A stretch of DNA of 64,000 nt, from the NCBI RefSeq assembly GCF_027744825.2, contig NC_071348.1, positions 19,501,563 to 19,565,562 of the forward strand, in the 5' to 3' direction. A model generated the notes under the pieces. That model did no database searches and was not told the origin of the DNA. It saw only the letters and a list, made by a program, of their open reading frames with translations. Positions 1 to 12,166 of the stretch are shown here, piece by piece (the stretch's first letter is position 1; the number at the start of each line of letters is the position of its first letter). Source of the DNA: Synchiropus splendidus. Lineage: Eukaryota > Chordata > Actinopteri > Syngnathiformes > Callionymidae. Made by a program: the position numbers and the translations under genes.

Positions 1-1729
1 GCACAATGCAGAAAATGCGTTTTCAGCTTGAGATAAGGTGGGTTCCGGAACGCCAAACATAAAAATGTTGATTACTTTGGAAAAACACTTCAGACAGCTT
101 AGATTTGATGTGCACCTACTAGAAAGACCCTTTCTGCTATAGTGAGAGGTGAACATTTCATGTTCTGAAGCTTCCCTGCAAAGTTATGGCACATTGCAGA
201 AAACGCGTTTTCAGCTTCAGATAAAGTGGATTCCGGAACGCCAAACATAAAAATGTTGATAACTTTCGAAAAACACTTCAGACAGCTTAGATTTGATGTG
301 CACCTACTAGAAAGACCCTTTCTGCTATAGTGGGAGGTGAACATTTCATGTTCTGAAGCTTCCCTGCAAATTTATGGCACATTGCAGAAAACGTGTTTTC
401 AGCTTCAGAAAAGGTGGATTCTGGAACGCCAAACATAAAAATGTTGATAACTTTCGAAAAACACTTCAGACAGCTTAGATTAGATGTGCAACTACGAGAA
501 AGACCCTTTCTGCTATAGTGGGAAGTGAAAATGTCATGTTCTGAATCTTCCTTGCAAAGTTATGGCACAATGCAGAAAATGCGTTTTCAGCCTGAGATAA
601 GGTTGATTCCGGAACGCCAAACATAAAAATGTTGATAACTTTGGAAAAACACTTCAGACAGCTTAGATTTGACGTGCAACTACTAGAAAAACCCTTTCTG
701 CTATAGTGGGAGGTGAAAATTTCATTTTCTGAAGCTTCCCTGCAAAGTTATGGCACAAAGCGTAAAAAGCGTTTTCTGCCTGAGATAAGGTCGATTCCGG
801 AACGCCAAACATAAAAATGTTGATAACTTTGTGAAAACACTTCAGATATCTTACATTTGATGTGCAACTCCTAGAAGGACCCTTTCTGCTATAGTGGGAG
901 GTTAAAATTTCATGTTCTGAAGCCTCCCTGCAAAGTTATGGCACAATGCAGAAAACGCGTTTTCAGCTTGAGATAAGGTGCGTTCCGGAACGCCAAACAT
1001 AAAAATGTTGATAACTTTCCAAAAACACTTCAGACAGCTTAGATTTGATATGCAACTACTAGAAAGACCTTTTCTACTATAGTGGGACGTGAAAATTTCA
1101 TGTTCTGAAGCTTCCCTGCAAAGTTATGGCACAATGCAGAAAACGCGTTTTCAGCTTGAGATAAGGTGGGTTCCGGAACGCCAAACATAAAAATGTTGAT
1201 AACTTTCGAAAAACACTTCAGAATGCTTAGATTTGATATGCAACTACTAGAAAGACCCTTTCTGCTATAGTGGGAGGTGAAAATTTCATGTTCTGAAGCA
1301 TCCCTGCAAAGTTATGGCACAATGAAGAAAACCCTTTTTCAGCTTGAGATAAGGTGGGTTCCGGAACGCCAAACATAAAAATGTTGATAACTTTCGAAAA
1401 ACACATCAGACAGCTTAGATTTGATATTCAACTACTAGAAAGACCCTTTCAGCTATAGTGGGAGGTGAAAATTTCATGTTCTGAAGCATCCCTGCAAAGT
1501 TATGGCACAATGCAGAAAACGCGTTTTCAGCCTGAGATAAGGTCGATTCTGGAACGCGAAACATAAAAATGATGTTAACTTTCGAAAAACACTTCAGACA
1601 GCTTAGATTTGATGTGCAACTACTAGAAAGACCCTTTCTGCCATAGTGGGAGGTGAACATTTCATGTTCTGAAGCTTCCCTGCAAAGTTATGGCACAATG
1701 CAGAAAACGCGTTTTCAGCTTGAGATAAG

Positions 1730-4560
1730 GTCGATTCCGGAACGCCAAACATAAAAATGTTGATAACTTTCGAAAAACACTTCAGACAGCTTAGATTTGA
1801 TGTGCAACTACTAGAAAGACCCTTTTTGCTATAGTGGGACGGGAAAATTTCATGTTCTGAAGCTTCCCTGCAAAGTTATGTCACAATGCAGAAAACCTGT
1901 TTTCAGCCTGAGATAAGGTGGGTTCCGGAACGCTAAACCTAAAAATGTTGATAACTTTCGAAAAACACTTCAGACAGCTTAGATTTGATGTGCAACTACT
2001 AGAAAGACCCTTTCTGCTATAGTGGGAGGTTAAAATTTCATGTTCGGAAGCTTCCATGCAAAGTTATGGCAGAATGCAGACAATGCGTTCTCAGCCTGAG
2101 ATAAGGTCGATTCTGGAACGCGAAACATATAAATGTTGATAACTTTCGAAAAACACTTCAGATAGCTTAGATTTGATGTGCAACTACTAGAAAGATCCTT
2201 TCTGCTATAGTGGGAGGTGAAAATTTCATATTCCGCAGCTTTCCTGCAAAGTGATGGCACAATGCAGAAAACGCGTTTTCAGCCTGAGATAAGGTTGATT
2301 CCGGAACGCCAAACATAAGAATGTTGATGACTTTGGAAAAACACTTCAGACAGGTTAGATTTGATGTGCAACGACTAGAAGAACCCTTTCTGCTATAGTG
2401 GCAGGTTAAAATTTCATGTTCTGAAGCTTCCCTCCAAAGTTATGGCACAATGCAGAAAACGCGTTTACAGCCTGAGATAAGGTGGGTTCCCGAACGCCAA
2501 ATATAATAATGTTGAAAACTTTTGAAAAACACTTCAGACAGCTTAGATTTGATGTGCAAGTATGAGAAAGACCCTTTCTGCTATAATGGGAGGTGAGAAT
2601 TTCATGTTCTGAAGCTTGCCTGCAAAGTTATGGCACAATGCAGAAAACGCGTTTACAGCCTGAGATAAGGTGGGTTCCCGAACGCCAAACATAAAAATGT
2701 TGATAACTTTCGAAAAACACATCAGACAGCTTAGATTTGATATGCAAATACTAGAAAGACCCTTTCTGTTATAGTGGGACGTGAAAATTTCATGTTCTGA
2801 AGCTTCCATGCAAAGTTATGGCACAATGCAGAAAACGCGTTTTCAGCCTGAGATAAGGTCCATTCTGGAACGCGAAACATAAAAATGATGTGAACTTTCG
2901 AAAAACACTTCAGACAGCTTAGATTTGATGTGCAACTACTAGAAAGACCCTTTCTGCGATAGTGGGAGGTGAACATTTCATGTTCTGAAGCTTCCCTGCA
3001 AAGTTATGGCACAATGCAGAAAACGCGTTTTCAGCTTGAGATAAGGTCGATTCCGGAACGCCAAACATAAAAATGTTGATAACTTTCGAAAAACACTTCA
3101 GACAGCTTAGATTTGATGTGCAACTACTAGAAAGACCCTTTTTGCTATAGTGGGACGGGAAAATTTCATGTTCTGAAGCTTCCCTGCAAAGTTATGTCAC
3201 AATGCAGAAAACCTGTTTTCAGCCTGAGATAAGGTGGGTTCCGGAACGCTAAACATAAAAATGTTGATAACTTTCGAAAAACACTTCAGACAGCTTAGAT
3301 TTGATGTGCAACTACTAGAAAGACCCTTTCTGCTATAGTGGGAGGTTAAAATTTCATGTTCGGAAGCTTCCATGCAAAGTTATGGCACAATGCAGACAAT
3401 GCGTTCTCAGCCTGAGATAAGGTCGATTCTGGAACGCGAAACATAAAAATGTTGATAACTTTCGAAAAACACTTCAGACAGCTTAGATTTGATGTGCAAC
3501 TACTAGAAAGATCCTTTCTGCTATAGTGGGAGGTGAAAATTTCATATTCTGCAGCTTTCCTGCAAAGTGATGGCACAATGCAGAAAATGCGTTTTCAGCC
3601 TGAGATAAGGTTGATTCCGGAACGCCAAACATAGGAATGTTGATAACTCTGGAAAAACACTTCAGACAGCTTAGATTTGATGTGCAAGTATGAGAAAGAC
3701 CCTTTCTGCTATAATGGGAGGTGAGAATTTCATGTTCTGAAGCTTGCCTGCAAAGTTATGGCACAATGCAGAAAACGCGTTTACAGCCTGAGATAAGGTG
3801 GGTTCCCGAACGCCAAACATAAAAATGTTGATAACTTTCGAAAAACACATCAGACAGCTTAGATTTGATATGCAAATACTAGAAAGACCCTTTCTGTTAT
3901 AGTGGGACGTGAAAATTTCATGTTCTGAAGCTTCCATGCAAAGTTATGGCACAATGCAGAAAACGCGTTTTCAGCCTGAGATAAGGTCGATTCTGGAACG
4001 CGAAACATAAAAATGATGTTAACTTTCGAAAAACACTTCAGACAGCTTAGATTTGATGTGCAACTACTAGAAAGACCCTTTCTGCGATAGTGGGAGGTGA
4101 ACATTTCATGTTCTGAAGCTTCCCTGCAAAGTTATGGCACAATGCAGAAAACGCGTTTTCAGCTTGAGATAAGGTCGATTCCGGAACGCCAAACATAAAA
4201 ATGTTGATAACTTTCGAAAAACACTTCAGACAGCTTAGATTTGATGTGCAACTACTAGAAAGACCCTTTTTGCTATAGTGGGACGGGAAAATTTCATGTT
4301 CTGAAGCTTCCCTGCAAAGTTATGTCACAATGCAGAAAACCTGTTTTCAGCCTGAGATAAGGTGGGTTCCGGAACGCTAAACATAAAAATGTTGATAACT
4401 TTCGAAAAACACTTCAGACAGCTTAGATTTGATGTGCAACTACTAGAAAGACCCTTTCTGCTATAGTGGGAGGTTAAAATTTCATGTTCGGAAGCTTCCA
4501 TGCAAAGTTATGGCACAATGCAGACAATGCGTTCTCAGCCTGAGATAAGGTCGATTCTGG
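1730..4560 (+). repeat. Locally triplicated satellite segment (offsets 1,316 and 1,128 bp)
   Basis: The same group of variant monomers recurs three times. The marker TGGGACGGGAAAATTT falls at 1,835, 3,151 and 4,279. The offsets are 7 x 188 and 6 x 188, so the first and second copies differ by one monomer. The shared run includes an ACCTGTTTTCAGCC monomer and a following CATGTTCGGAAGC monomer. Outer borders are approximate. Confidence 0.85.
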
Positions 4561-7192
4561 AACGCCAAACATAGGAATGTTGATAACTCTGGAAAAACAC
4601 TTCAGACAGCTTACATTTGATGTGCAATTACTAGAAAGACCCTTTCTACTATAGTGGGAGGTTAAAATTTCATGTTCTGAAGCTTCCCGGCAAAGTTATG
4701 GCACAACGCAGAAAACGCGTTTTCAGCCTGAGAAAAGGTGGGTTCCGGAACGCCAAACATAAAAATGTTGATGACTTTGGAAAAACACTTCAGACAGCTT
4801 AGATTTGATGTGCAACTACTAGAAAGACCCTGTCTGTTATAGTGAGAGGTGAAAATTTCATATTCTGCAGCATTCCAGCACAGTGATGGCACAATGCAGA
4901 AAACGCGTTTTCAGCCTGAGATAAGGTTGATTCCGGAACGCCAAACATAAGAATGTTGATGACTTTGGAAAAACACTTCAGACAGCTTAGATTTGATGTG
5001 CAACGACTAGAAGAACCCTTTCTGCTATAGTGGCAGGTTAAAATTTCATGTTCTGAAGCTTCCCTCCAAAGTTATGGCACAATGCAGAAAACGCGTTTTC
5101 AGCTTGAGATAAGGTGGGTTCCGGAACGCCAAACATAAAAATGTTGATAACTTTCGAAAAACACTTCAGAATGCTTAGATTTGATATGCAACTACTAGAA
5201 AGACCCTTTCTGCTATAGTGGGAGGTGAAAATTTCATGTTCTGAAGCATCCCTGCAAAGTTATGGCACAATGAAGAAAACCCTTTTTCAGCTTGAGATAA
5301 GGTGGGTTCCGGAACGCCAAACATAAAAATGTTGATAACTTTCGAAAAACACATCAGACAGCTTAGATTTGATATGCAAATACTAGAAAGAACCTTTCTG
5401 CTATAGTGGGACGTGAAAATTTCATGTTCTGAAGCTTCCATGCAAAGTTATGGCACAATGCAGAAAACGCGTTTTCAGCCTGAGATAAGGTCGATTCTGG
5501 AACGCGAAACATAAAAATGTTGTTAACTTTCGAAAAACACTTCAGACAGCTTAGATTTGATGTGCAACTACTAGAAAGATCCTTTCTGCTATAGTGGGAG
5601 GTGAAAATTTCATATTCCGCAGCTTTCCTGCAAAGTGATGGCACAATGCAGAAAACGCGTTTTCAGCCTGAGATAAGGTTGATTCCGGAACGCCAAACAT
5701 AAGAATGTTGATGACTTTGGAAAAACACTTCAGACAGGTTAGATTTGATGTGCAACGACTAGAAGAACCCTTTCTGCTATAGTGGCAGGTTAAAATTTCA
5801 TGTTCTGAAGCTTCCCTCCAAAGTTATGGCACAATGCAGAAAACGCGTTTACAGCCTGAGATAAGGTGGGTTCCCGAACGCCAAACATAGGAATGTTGAT
5901 AACTCTGGAAAAACACTTCAGACAGCTTACATTTGATGTGCAATTACTAGAAAGACCCTTTCTACTATAGTGGGAGGTTAAAATTTCATGTTCTGAAGCT
6001 TCCCGGCAAAGTTATGGCACAACGCAGAAAACGCGTTTTCAGCCTGAGAAAAGGTGGGTTCCGGAACGCCAAACATAAAAATGTTGATGACTTTGGAAAA
6101 ACACTTCAGACAGCTTAGATTTGATGTGCAACTACTAGAAAGACCCTGTCTGTTATAGTGAGAGGTGAAAATTTCATATTCTGCAGCATTCCAGCACAGT
6201 GATGGCACAATGCAGAAAACGCGTTTTCAGCCTGAGATAAGGTTGATTCCGGAACGCCAAACATAAGAATGTTGATGACTTTGGAAAAACACTTCAGACA
6301 GCTTAGATTTGATGTGCAACGACTAGAAGAACCCTTTCTGCTATAGTGGCAGGTTAAAATTTCATGTTCTGAAGCTTCCCTCCAAAGTTATGGCACAATG
6401 CAGAAAACGCGTTTTCAGCTTGAGATAAGGTGGGTTCCGGAACGCCAAACATAAAAATGTTGATAACTTTCGAAAAACACTTCAGAATGCTTAGATTTGA
6501 TATGCAACTACTAGAAAGACCCTTTCTGCTATAGTGGGAGGTGAAAATTTCATGTTCTGAAGCATCCCTGCAAAGTTATGGCACAATGAAGAAAACCCTT
6601 TTTCAGCTTGAGATAAGGTGGGTTCCGGAACGCCAAACATAAAAATGTTGATAACTTTCGAAAAACACATCAGACAGCTTAGATTTGATATGCAAATACT
6701 AGAAAGAACCTTTCTGCTATAGTGGGACGTGAAAATTTCATGTTCTGAAGCTTCCATGCAAAGTTATGGCACAATGCAGAAAACGCGTTTTCAGCCTGAG
6801 ATAAGGTCGATTCTGGAACGCGAAACATAAAAATGTTGTTAACTTTCGAAAAACACTTCAGACAGCTTAGATTTGATGTGCAACTACTAGAAAGATCCTT
6901 TCTGCTATAGTGGGAGGTGAAAATTTCATATTCCGCAGCTTTCCTGCAAAGTGATGGCACAATGCAGAAAACGCGTTTTCAGCCTGAGATAAGGTTGATT
7001 CCGGAACGCCAAACATAAGAATGTTGATGACTTTGGAAAAACACTTCAGACAGGTTAGATTTGATGTGCAACGACTAGAAGAACCCTTTCTGCTATAGTG
7101 GCAGGTTAAAATTTCATGTTCTGAAGCTTCCCTCCAAAGTTATGGCACAATGCAGAAAACGCGTTTACAGCCTGAGATAAGGTGGGTTCCCG
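4561..7192 (+). repeat. Tandem 7-monomer higher-order repeat, two 1,316-bp copies
   Basis: Copy one is 4,561-5,876 and copy two is 5,877-7,192. Each starts at AACGCCAAACATAGGAATG. Every diagnostic variant I checked is shared at exactly 1,316 bp (7 x 188), including TTACTAGAAAG, CCCTGTCTGTTATAGTGAG, CAGCATTCCAGCACAG and GACAGGTTAG. By eye the copies look essentially identical, so the duplication is recent or is an assembly duplication. Confidence 0.9.
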
Positions 7193-8562
7193 AACGCCAA
7201 ACATAAAAATGTTGATAACTTTGGAAAAACACTTCAGACTGCTTAGATTTGATGTGCAATTACTAGAAAGACCCTTTCTGCAATAGTGGGATGTGAAAAT
7301 TTCATGTTCTGAAGCTTCCCTGCAAAGTTATGGCACAATGCAGAAAACGCATTTTCAGCCTGAGATACGGTCGATTCCGGAACGCCAAATATAATAATGT
7401 TGAAAACTTTTGAAAAACACTTCAGACAGCTTAGATTTGATGTGCAAGTATGAGAAAGACCCTTTCTGCTATAATGGGAGGTGAGAATTTCATGTTCTGA
7501 AGCTTGCCTGCAAAGTTATGGCACAATGCAGAAAACGCGTTTTCAGCCTGAGATAAGGTTGATTCCGGAATGCCAAACATAAAAATGTTGATAACTTTCG
7601 AAAAACACTTCAGACAGCTGAGATTTGATGTGCAACTACTAGAAAGAACATTTCGGCTATAGTGGGAGGTGTAAATTTCATGTTCTGAAACTTCCCTGCA
7701 AATTTATGGCACAATGCAGAAAACGCGTTTTCAGCATGAGACAAGGTCAATTCCAAAACGCCAAACATAAAAATATGATAACTTTGGAAAAACACTTCAT
7801 ACACCTTAGATTTGATGTGCAACTACTAGAAAGACCCTTTATGGTATTTTGGGAGGTTAAAATTTCATGTTCTGTAGCTTCCCTGCAAAGTTATGGCACA
7901 ATGCGTAAAACGCGTTTTCAGCCAGAGATAAGGTCGATTCCGGAACGCCAAACATAAAAATGTTGATAACTTTGGACAAACACTTCAGACAGCTTAGATT
8001 TGATGTGCAACTACTAGAAAGACCCTTTCTGCTACAGTGGGAGGTTAAAATTTCATGTTCTGAAGCTTCCCTCCAAAGTTATGGCACAATGCAGAAAACG
8101 CGTTTACAGCCTGAGATAAGGTGGGTTCCGGAACGCCAATCATAAAAATGTTGATAACTTTGGAAAAACACTTCAGACAGCTTACATTTGATGTGCAATT
8201 ACTAGAAAGACCCTTTCTACTATAGTGGGAGGTGAAAATTTCATGTTCTGAAGCTTCCCTGCAAAGTTATGGCACAATGCAGAAAACGCGTTTTCAGCCT
8301 GAGATAAGGTGGGTTCCGGAACGCCAAACATAAAAATGTTGATAACTTTGGAAAAACACTTCAAACAGCTTAGAGTTGATGTCCAACTACTAGAAAGATC
8401 CTTTCTGCTATAGTGGGAGGTGAAAATTTCATGTTCTGAAGCTTCCCTCAAAAGTTATGGCACAATGCAGAAAACGCGTTTTCAGCCTGAGATAAGGTGG
8501 GTTCCGGAACGCCAAACATAAAAATGTTGATAACTTTGGAAAAACACTTCAGACAGCTTAGA

Positions 8563-9325
8563 TTTCACGTGAAAGTACTAGAAAGACCCATTCTGTTATA
8601 GAGGGAGGTGAAAATTTCATGTTCTGAAGCGTCCCTGCAAAGTTATGGCACAATGCAGAAAACACGTTTTCAGCCTGAGATAAGGTGTGTTCCGGAATGC
8701 CAAATATAAAAATGTTGATAACTTTGGAAAAACACTTCAGACAGCTTAGATTTCACGTGAAAGTACTAGAAAGACCCATTCTGCTATAGAGGGAGGTGAA
8801 AATTTCCTGTTCTGAAGAGTCCCTGCAAAGTTATGGCACAATGCAGAAAACACGTTTTCACCCTGAGATAAGGTGGGTTCCGGAACGCCAAACATAAAAA
8901 TGTTGATAACATTCGAAAAACACTTCAGACAGTTTGGATTTGAAGTGCAACTACTAGAAAGACCCTTTCTGCTATAGTGGGAGGTGAAAATTTCATGTTC
9001 TGAAGCTACCCTGCAAAGTTATAGCACAATGCAGAAAACACATTTTCAGCCTGAGATGACGTCGATTCCGGAACGCTAAACATAAAAATGTTGATAACTT
9101 TGAAAAACACTTCAGATAGCTTAGATTTCTCGTGAAAGTACTAGAAAGACCCTTTCTGCTATAGAGGGAGGTGAAAATTTCATGTTCTGAAGCGTCCCTC
9201 CAAAGTTATGGCACAATGCAGAAAACGCGTTTTCAGCCCGAGATAAGGTCGATTCCGGAACGCCAAATATAAAAATGTTGATAACTTTGGAAAAACACTT
9301 CAGACAGCTTAGATTTCACGTGAAA
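8563..9325 (+). repeat. Subfamily with TTTCACGTGAAA palindrome
   Basis: Three monomers read GATTTCACGTGAAAGTACTAG where the usual text is GATTTGATGTGCAACTACTAG. This creates a perfect 12-bp palindrome at 8,563-8,574, 8,751-8,762 and 9,314-9,325. Two further monomers near 9,126 and 9,687 carry the imperfect form TTTCTCGTGAAA. I saw it nowhere else in the window. Confidence 0.88.
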
Positions 9326-9827
9326 GTACTAGAAAGACCCATTCTGCTATAGAGGGAGGTGAAAATTTCCTGTTCTGAAGAGTCCCTGCAAAGTTATGGC
9401 ACAATGCAGAAAACACGTTTTCACCCTGAGATAAGGTGGGTTCCGGAACGCCAAACATAAAAATGTTGATAACATTCGAAAAACACTTCAGACAGTTTGG
9501 ATTTGAAGTGCAACTACTAGAAAGACCCTTTCTGCTATAGTGGGAGGTGAAAATTTCATGTTCTGAAGCTACCCTGCAAAGTTATAGCACAATGCAGAAA
9601 ACACATTTTCAGCCTGAGATGAAGTCGATTCCGGAACGCTAAACATAAAAATGTTGATAACTTTGGAAAAACACTTCAGATAGCTTAGATTTCTCGTGAA
9701 AGTACTAGAAAGACCCTTTCTGCTATAGAGGGAGGTGAAAATTTCATGTTCTGAAGCGTCCCTCCAAAGTTATGGCACAATGCAGAAAACGCGTTTTCAG
9801 CCCGAGATAAGGTCGATTCCGGAACGC
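8701..9827 (+). repeat. Tandem 3-monomer repeat, two copies (563 and 564 bp)
   Basis: Copy one is 8,701-9,263 and copy two is 9,264 to about 9,827. Shared markers are TTCCTGTTCTGAAGAGTCCC, CAGTTTGGATTTGAAGTGC and AACACATTTTCAGCC. The first copy is one base shorter because it reads AACTTTGAAAAACAC near 9,102 where the second reads AACTTTGGAAAAACAC. Confidence 0.85.
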
Positions 9828-11493
9828 CAAATATAAAAATGTTGATAACTTTCGAAAAACACTTCAGACAGCATAGATTTGATGAACAACTACTAGAAAG
9901 ACCATTTCTGCTATAGTGGGAGGTGAAAATTTCATGTTCTGAAGCTTTCCTGCAAAGTTATGGCACAATGCGTAAAACGCGTTTTCAGCCTGAGATGAGG
10001 TGGGTTTCGGAACGCCAAAAATAAAAGTGTTAATAACTTTCGAAAAACACTTCAGACAGCTTTGATTTGATGTGCAACTACTAGAAAGACCCTTTCTGCT
10101 AAAGTGGGAGATGAAAATTTCATGTTCTGAAGCTTCCCTGCAAAGTTATGGCACAATGCAGAAAACGCGTTTTCTGCCTGAGTTAAGGTTGATTCCGGAA
10201 CGCCAAACATAAAAATGTTGATTACTTTGGAAAAACACTTCAGACAGGTTAGATTTGATGAGCAACTACTAGAAAGACCCTTTCTGCTATAGTGGGACGT
10301 GAAAATTTCATGTTCTGAAGCTTCCCTGCAAAGTTATGTCACAATGCAGAAAACGCGTTTTCAGCCTCACATAAGGTCAATTCCGATACGCCAAACATAA
10401 AAATATTGATAACTTCGGAAAAACACTTCAAACAGCTTAGATTTGATGTGCAACTACTAGAAAGATCCTTTCTGCTATAGTGGGAGGTGAAAATTTCATA
10501 TTCTGCAGCTTTCCTGCAAAGTGATGGCACAATGCAGAAAATACGTTTTCAGCCTGAGATAAGGTTGATTCCGGAACGCCAAACATCGGAATGTTGATAA
10601 CTTTGGAAAAACATTTCAGACAGGTTAGATTTGATGAGCAACTACTCGAAGGAACCTTCTGCTATAGTGGCAGGTTAAAATTTCATGTTCTGAAGCTTCC
10701 CTGCAAAGTTGTTGCACAATGCAGGAAACGCATTTTCAGCCAGAGAAAAAGTGGGTTCCGGACCGCCAAACATAAAAATGTTGATAACTTTGGACAAACA
10801 CTTCAGACAACTTCGATTTGATGTGCAACTACTAGAGAGACCCTTTATGCTATAGTGGGAGGTGAAAATTTCATGTTCTGAAGCTTCCCTGCAAAGTTAT
10901 GGCACAATGCAGAAAATGCGTTTTCAGCCTGAGATAAGGTTGATTCCGGAACGCCAAACGTAGGACTGTTGATAACTTTGGAAAAACACTTCGGACAACT
11001 TAGATTTGATGTGCAACTACTAGAAAGACCCTTTCGGCTATTGTGGGAGGTGAAAATTTCATGTTCTGAAGCTTCCCTGCAAAGTTATGGCACAATGCGT
11101 AAAACGCGTTTTCAGCCTGAGATAAGGTCGATTCTGGAACGACAACCATAAAAATGTTGATAACTTTGGAAAAACACATCAGACAGCTTAGATTTGATGT
11201 GCAACTACTAGATAGACCCTTTCTGCTATATTGGGAGGTCAAAATTTCATGTTCGGAAGCTTCCCTGCAAAGTTATGGCACAATGCAGAAAACGCGTTTT
11301 CAGCCTGAGATAAGGTCGATTCAGGAACGCCAAATATAAAAATGTTGAAAACTTTCGAAAAACACTTCAGACAGCTTAGATTTGATGTGCAAGTAAGAGA
11401 AAGACCCTTTCCGCTACAGTGGGAGGTGAAAATTTCATGTTCTGAAGCTTCCCTGCAAAGTTATGGCACAATGCAGAAAACGCGTATTCAGCC

Positions 11494-11496
11494 TGA
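11494..11496. repeat. Target site duplication, left (TGA)
   Basis: The satellite reads CAGCCTGA up to the transposon. The same TGA reappears at 14,207-14,209. The uninterrupted satellite has it once (CAGCCTGAGATAAGG). Confidence 0.88.
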
Positions 11497-11520
11497 CTGT
11501 ACGTACAGACCAAACGCGAC
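11497..11520 (+). repeat. Harbinger terminal inverted repeat, left
   Basis: Begins CTGTACGTACAGACC and ends AACGCGAC. It matches the reverse complement of the right end at 20 of 24 positions. Mismatches are at positions 1, 2, 12 and 16. GTACGTAC is itself a palindrome. Confidence 0.85.
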
Positions 11521-11700
11521 TTCCGCGAGCGACACGACTGATTTGCATAGAAAGTCAATGGCGTTGGGCGACTGACGGCGACCAGCGGCGACCAACATGG
11601 CAGCGACACGACTGGGGTGTGCAACGCTACAAGATTTGAGCTACATACGGCGACTCCGGCTACTCAAGACGACACAACTGGGGTACAGCGACAGTCGCAG
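11516..11700 (+). repeat. Subterminal GCGAC-rich repeats, left
   Basis: GCGAC occurs at least six times, often as GCGACACGACTG, GGCGACC or AGCGACAG. The stretch is GC-rich compared with the satellite. Clustered short motifs inside the terminal repeat are common transposase-binding sites in DNA transposons; that role is inferred here. Confidence 0.6.
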
Positions 11701-12166
11701 AAGTTCACCACCTGCGGAGCGTTGACCAATCAGAGACCAGATCCGCGAGTGACGTGTCCCGGCGGAGGAGAAGCAAATCGCTGCGGTTGTTTACTAACAG
11801 ATTTTCCGCCGTCCTGAGAGTGGCTCAAATCGTGCATTTTTTAATTTCCACCGGAACATAAATAGGAAGAATCTTGTCCGGAGGGAAAGTTCGCCACAAC
11901 GGTGACGTTCCTGGTGAGTTGAGACCTTTATTTACGTAAGTTTACTAAAGTTATGTTCGCCTAAACGCAATGTCCACCGAGTTTACGAGGCGAATGCACC
12001 GCTGCGACGGTAGAAACTACGTATGTATGGTGACGAGATAAATAAGTACTGTTTCTGATTTAATTAAATTCAGATGAGACGTCCTGAAGGGTCTGTTTAT
12101 ATGAGGGGAGGACGGTGACCGAGGAGCGGAGTGGTCAGCGGCATCTACTGTAGTGCCGTGAAATGA
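11701..12166. other. Transposon 5' non-coding stretch
   Basis: I see no recognisable gene here. A possible untranslated first exon could end at CTG|GTGAGTTGAG near 11,910. A short open frame starts ATGTCCACCGAG near 11,971 and ends after about two dozen codons, with no recognisable motif. The stretch probably holds the promoter and leader of the plus-strand gene. Confidence 0.4.

Larger units (their letters stand above)
1..11496 (+). repeat. 188-bp satellite array, left block (about 61 monomers)
   Basis: Head-to-tail tandem array with a period of 188 bp, read by eye from recurring landmarks such as TGAGATAAGG, CCGGAACGCC, ATAAAAATGTTG, AAGCTTCC and AAAACGCGTTTT. All monomers have the same orientation. 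Most single-base variants recur in several monomers, which points to unequal exchange or conversion. Local higher-order repeats of 3, 6 and 7 monomers are present. From about 7.6 kb towards the transposon the monomers are more diverged. No gene is credible: 188 is not a multiple of three and no frame runs through the array. Confidence 0.98.
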
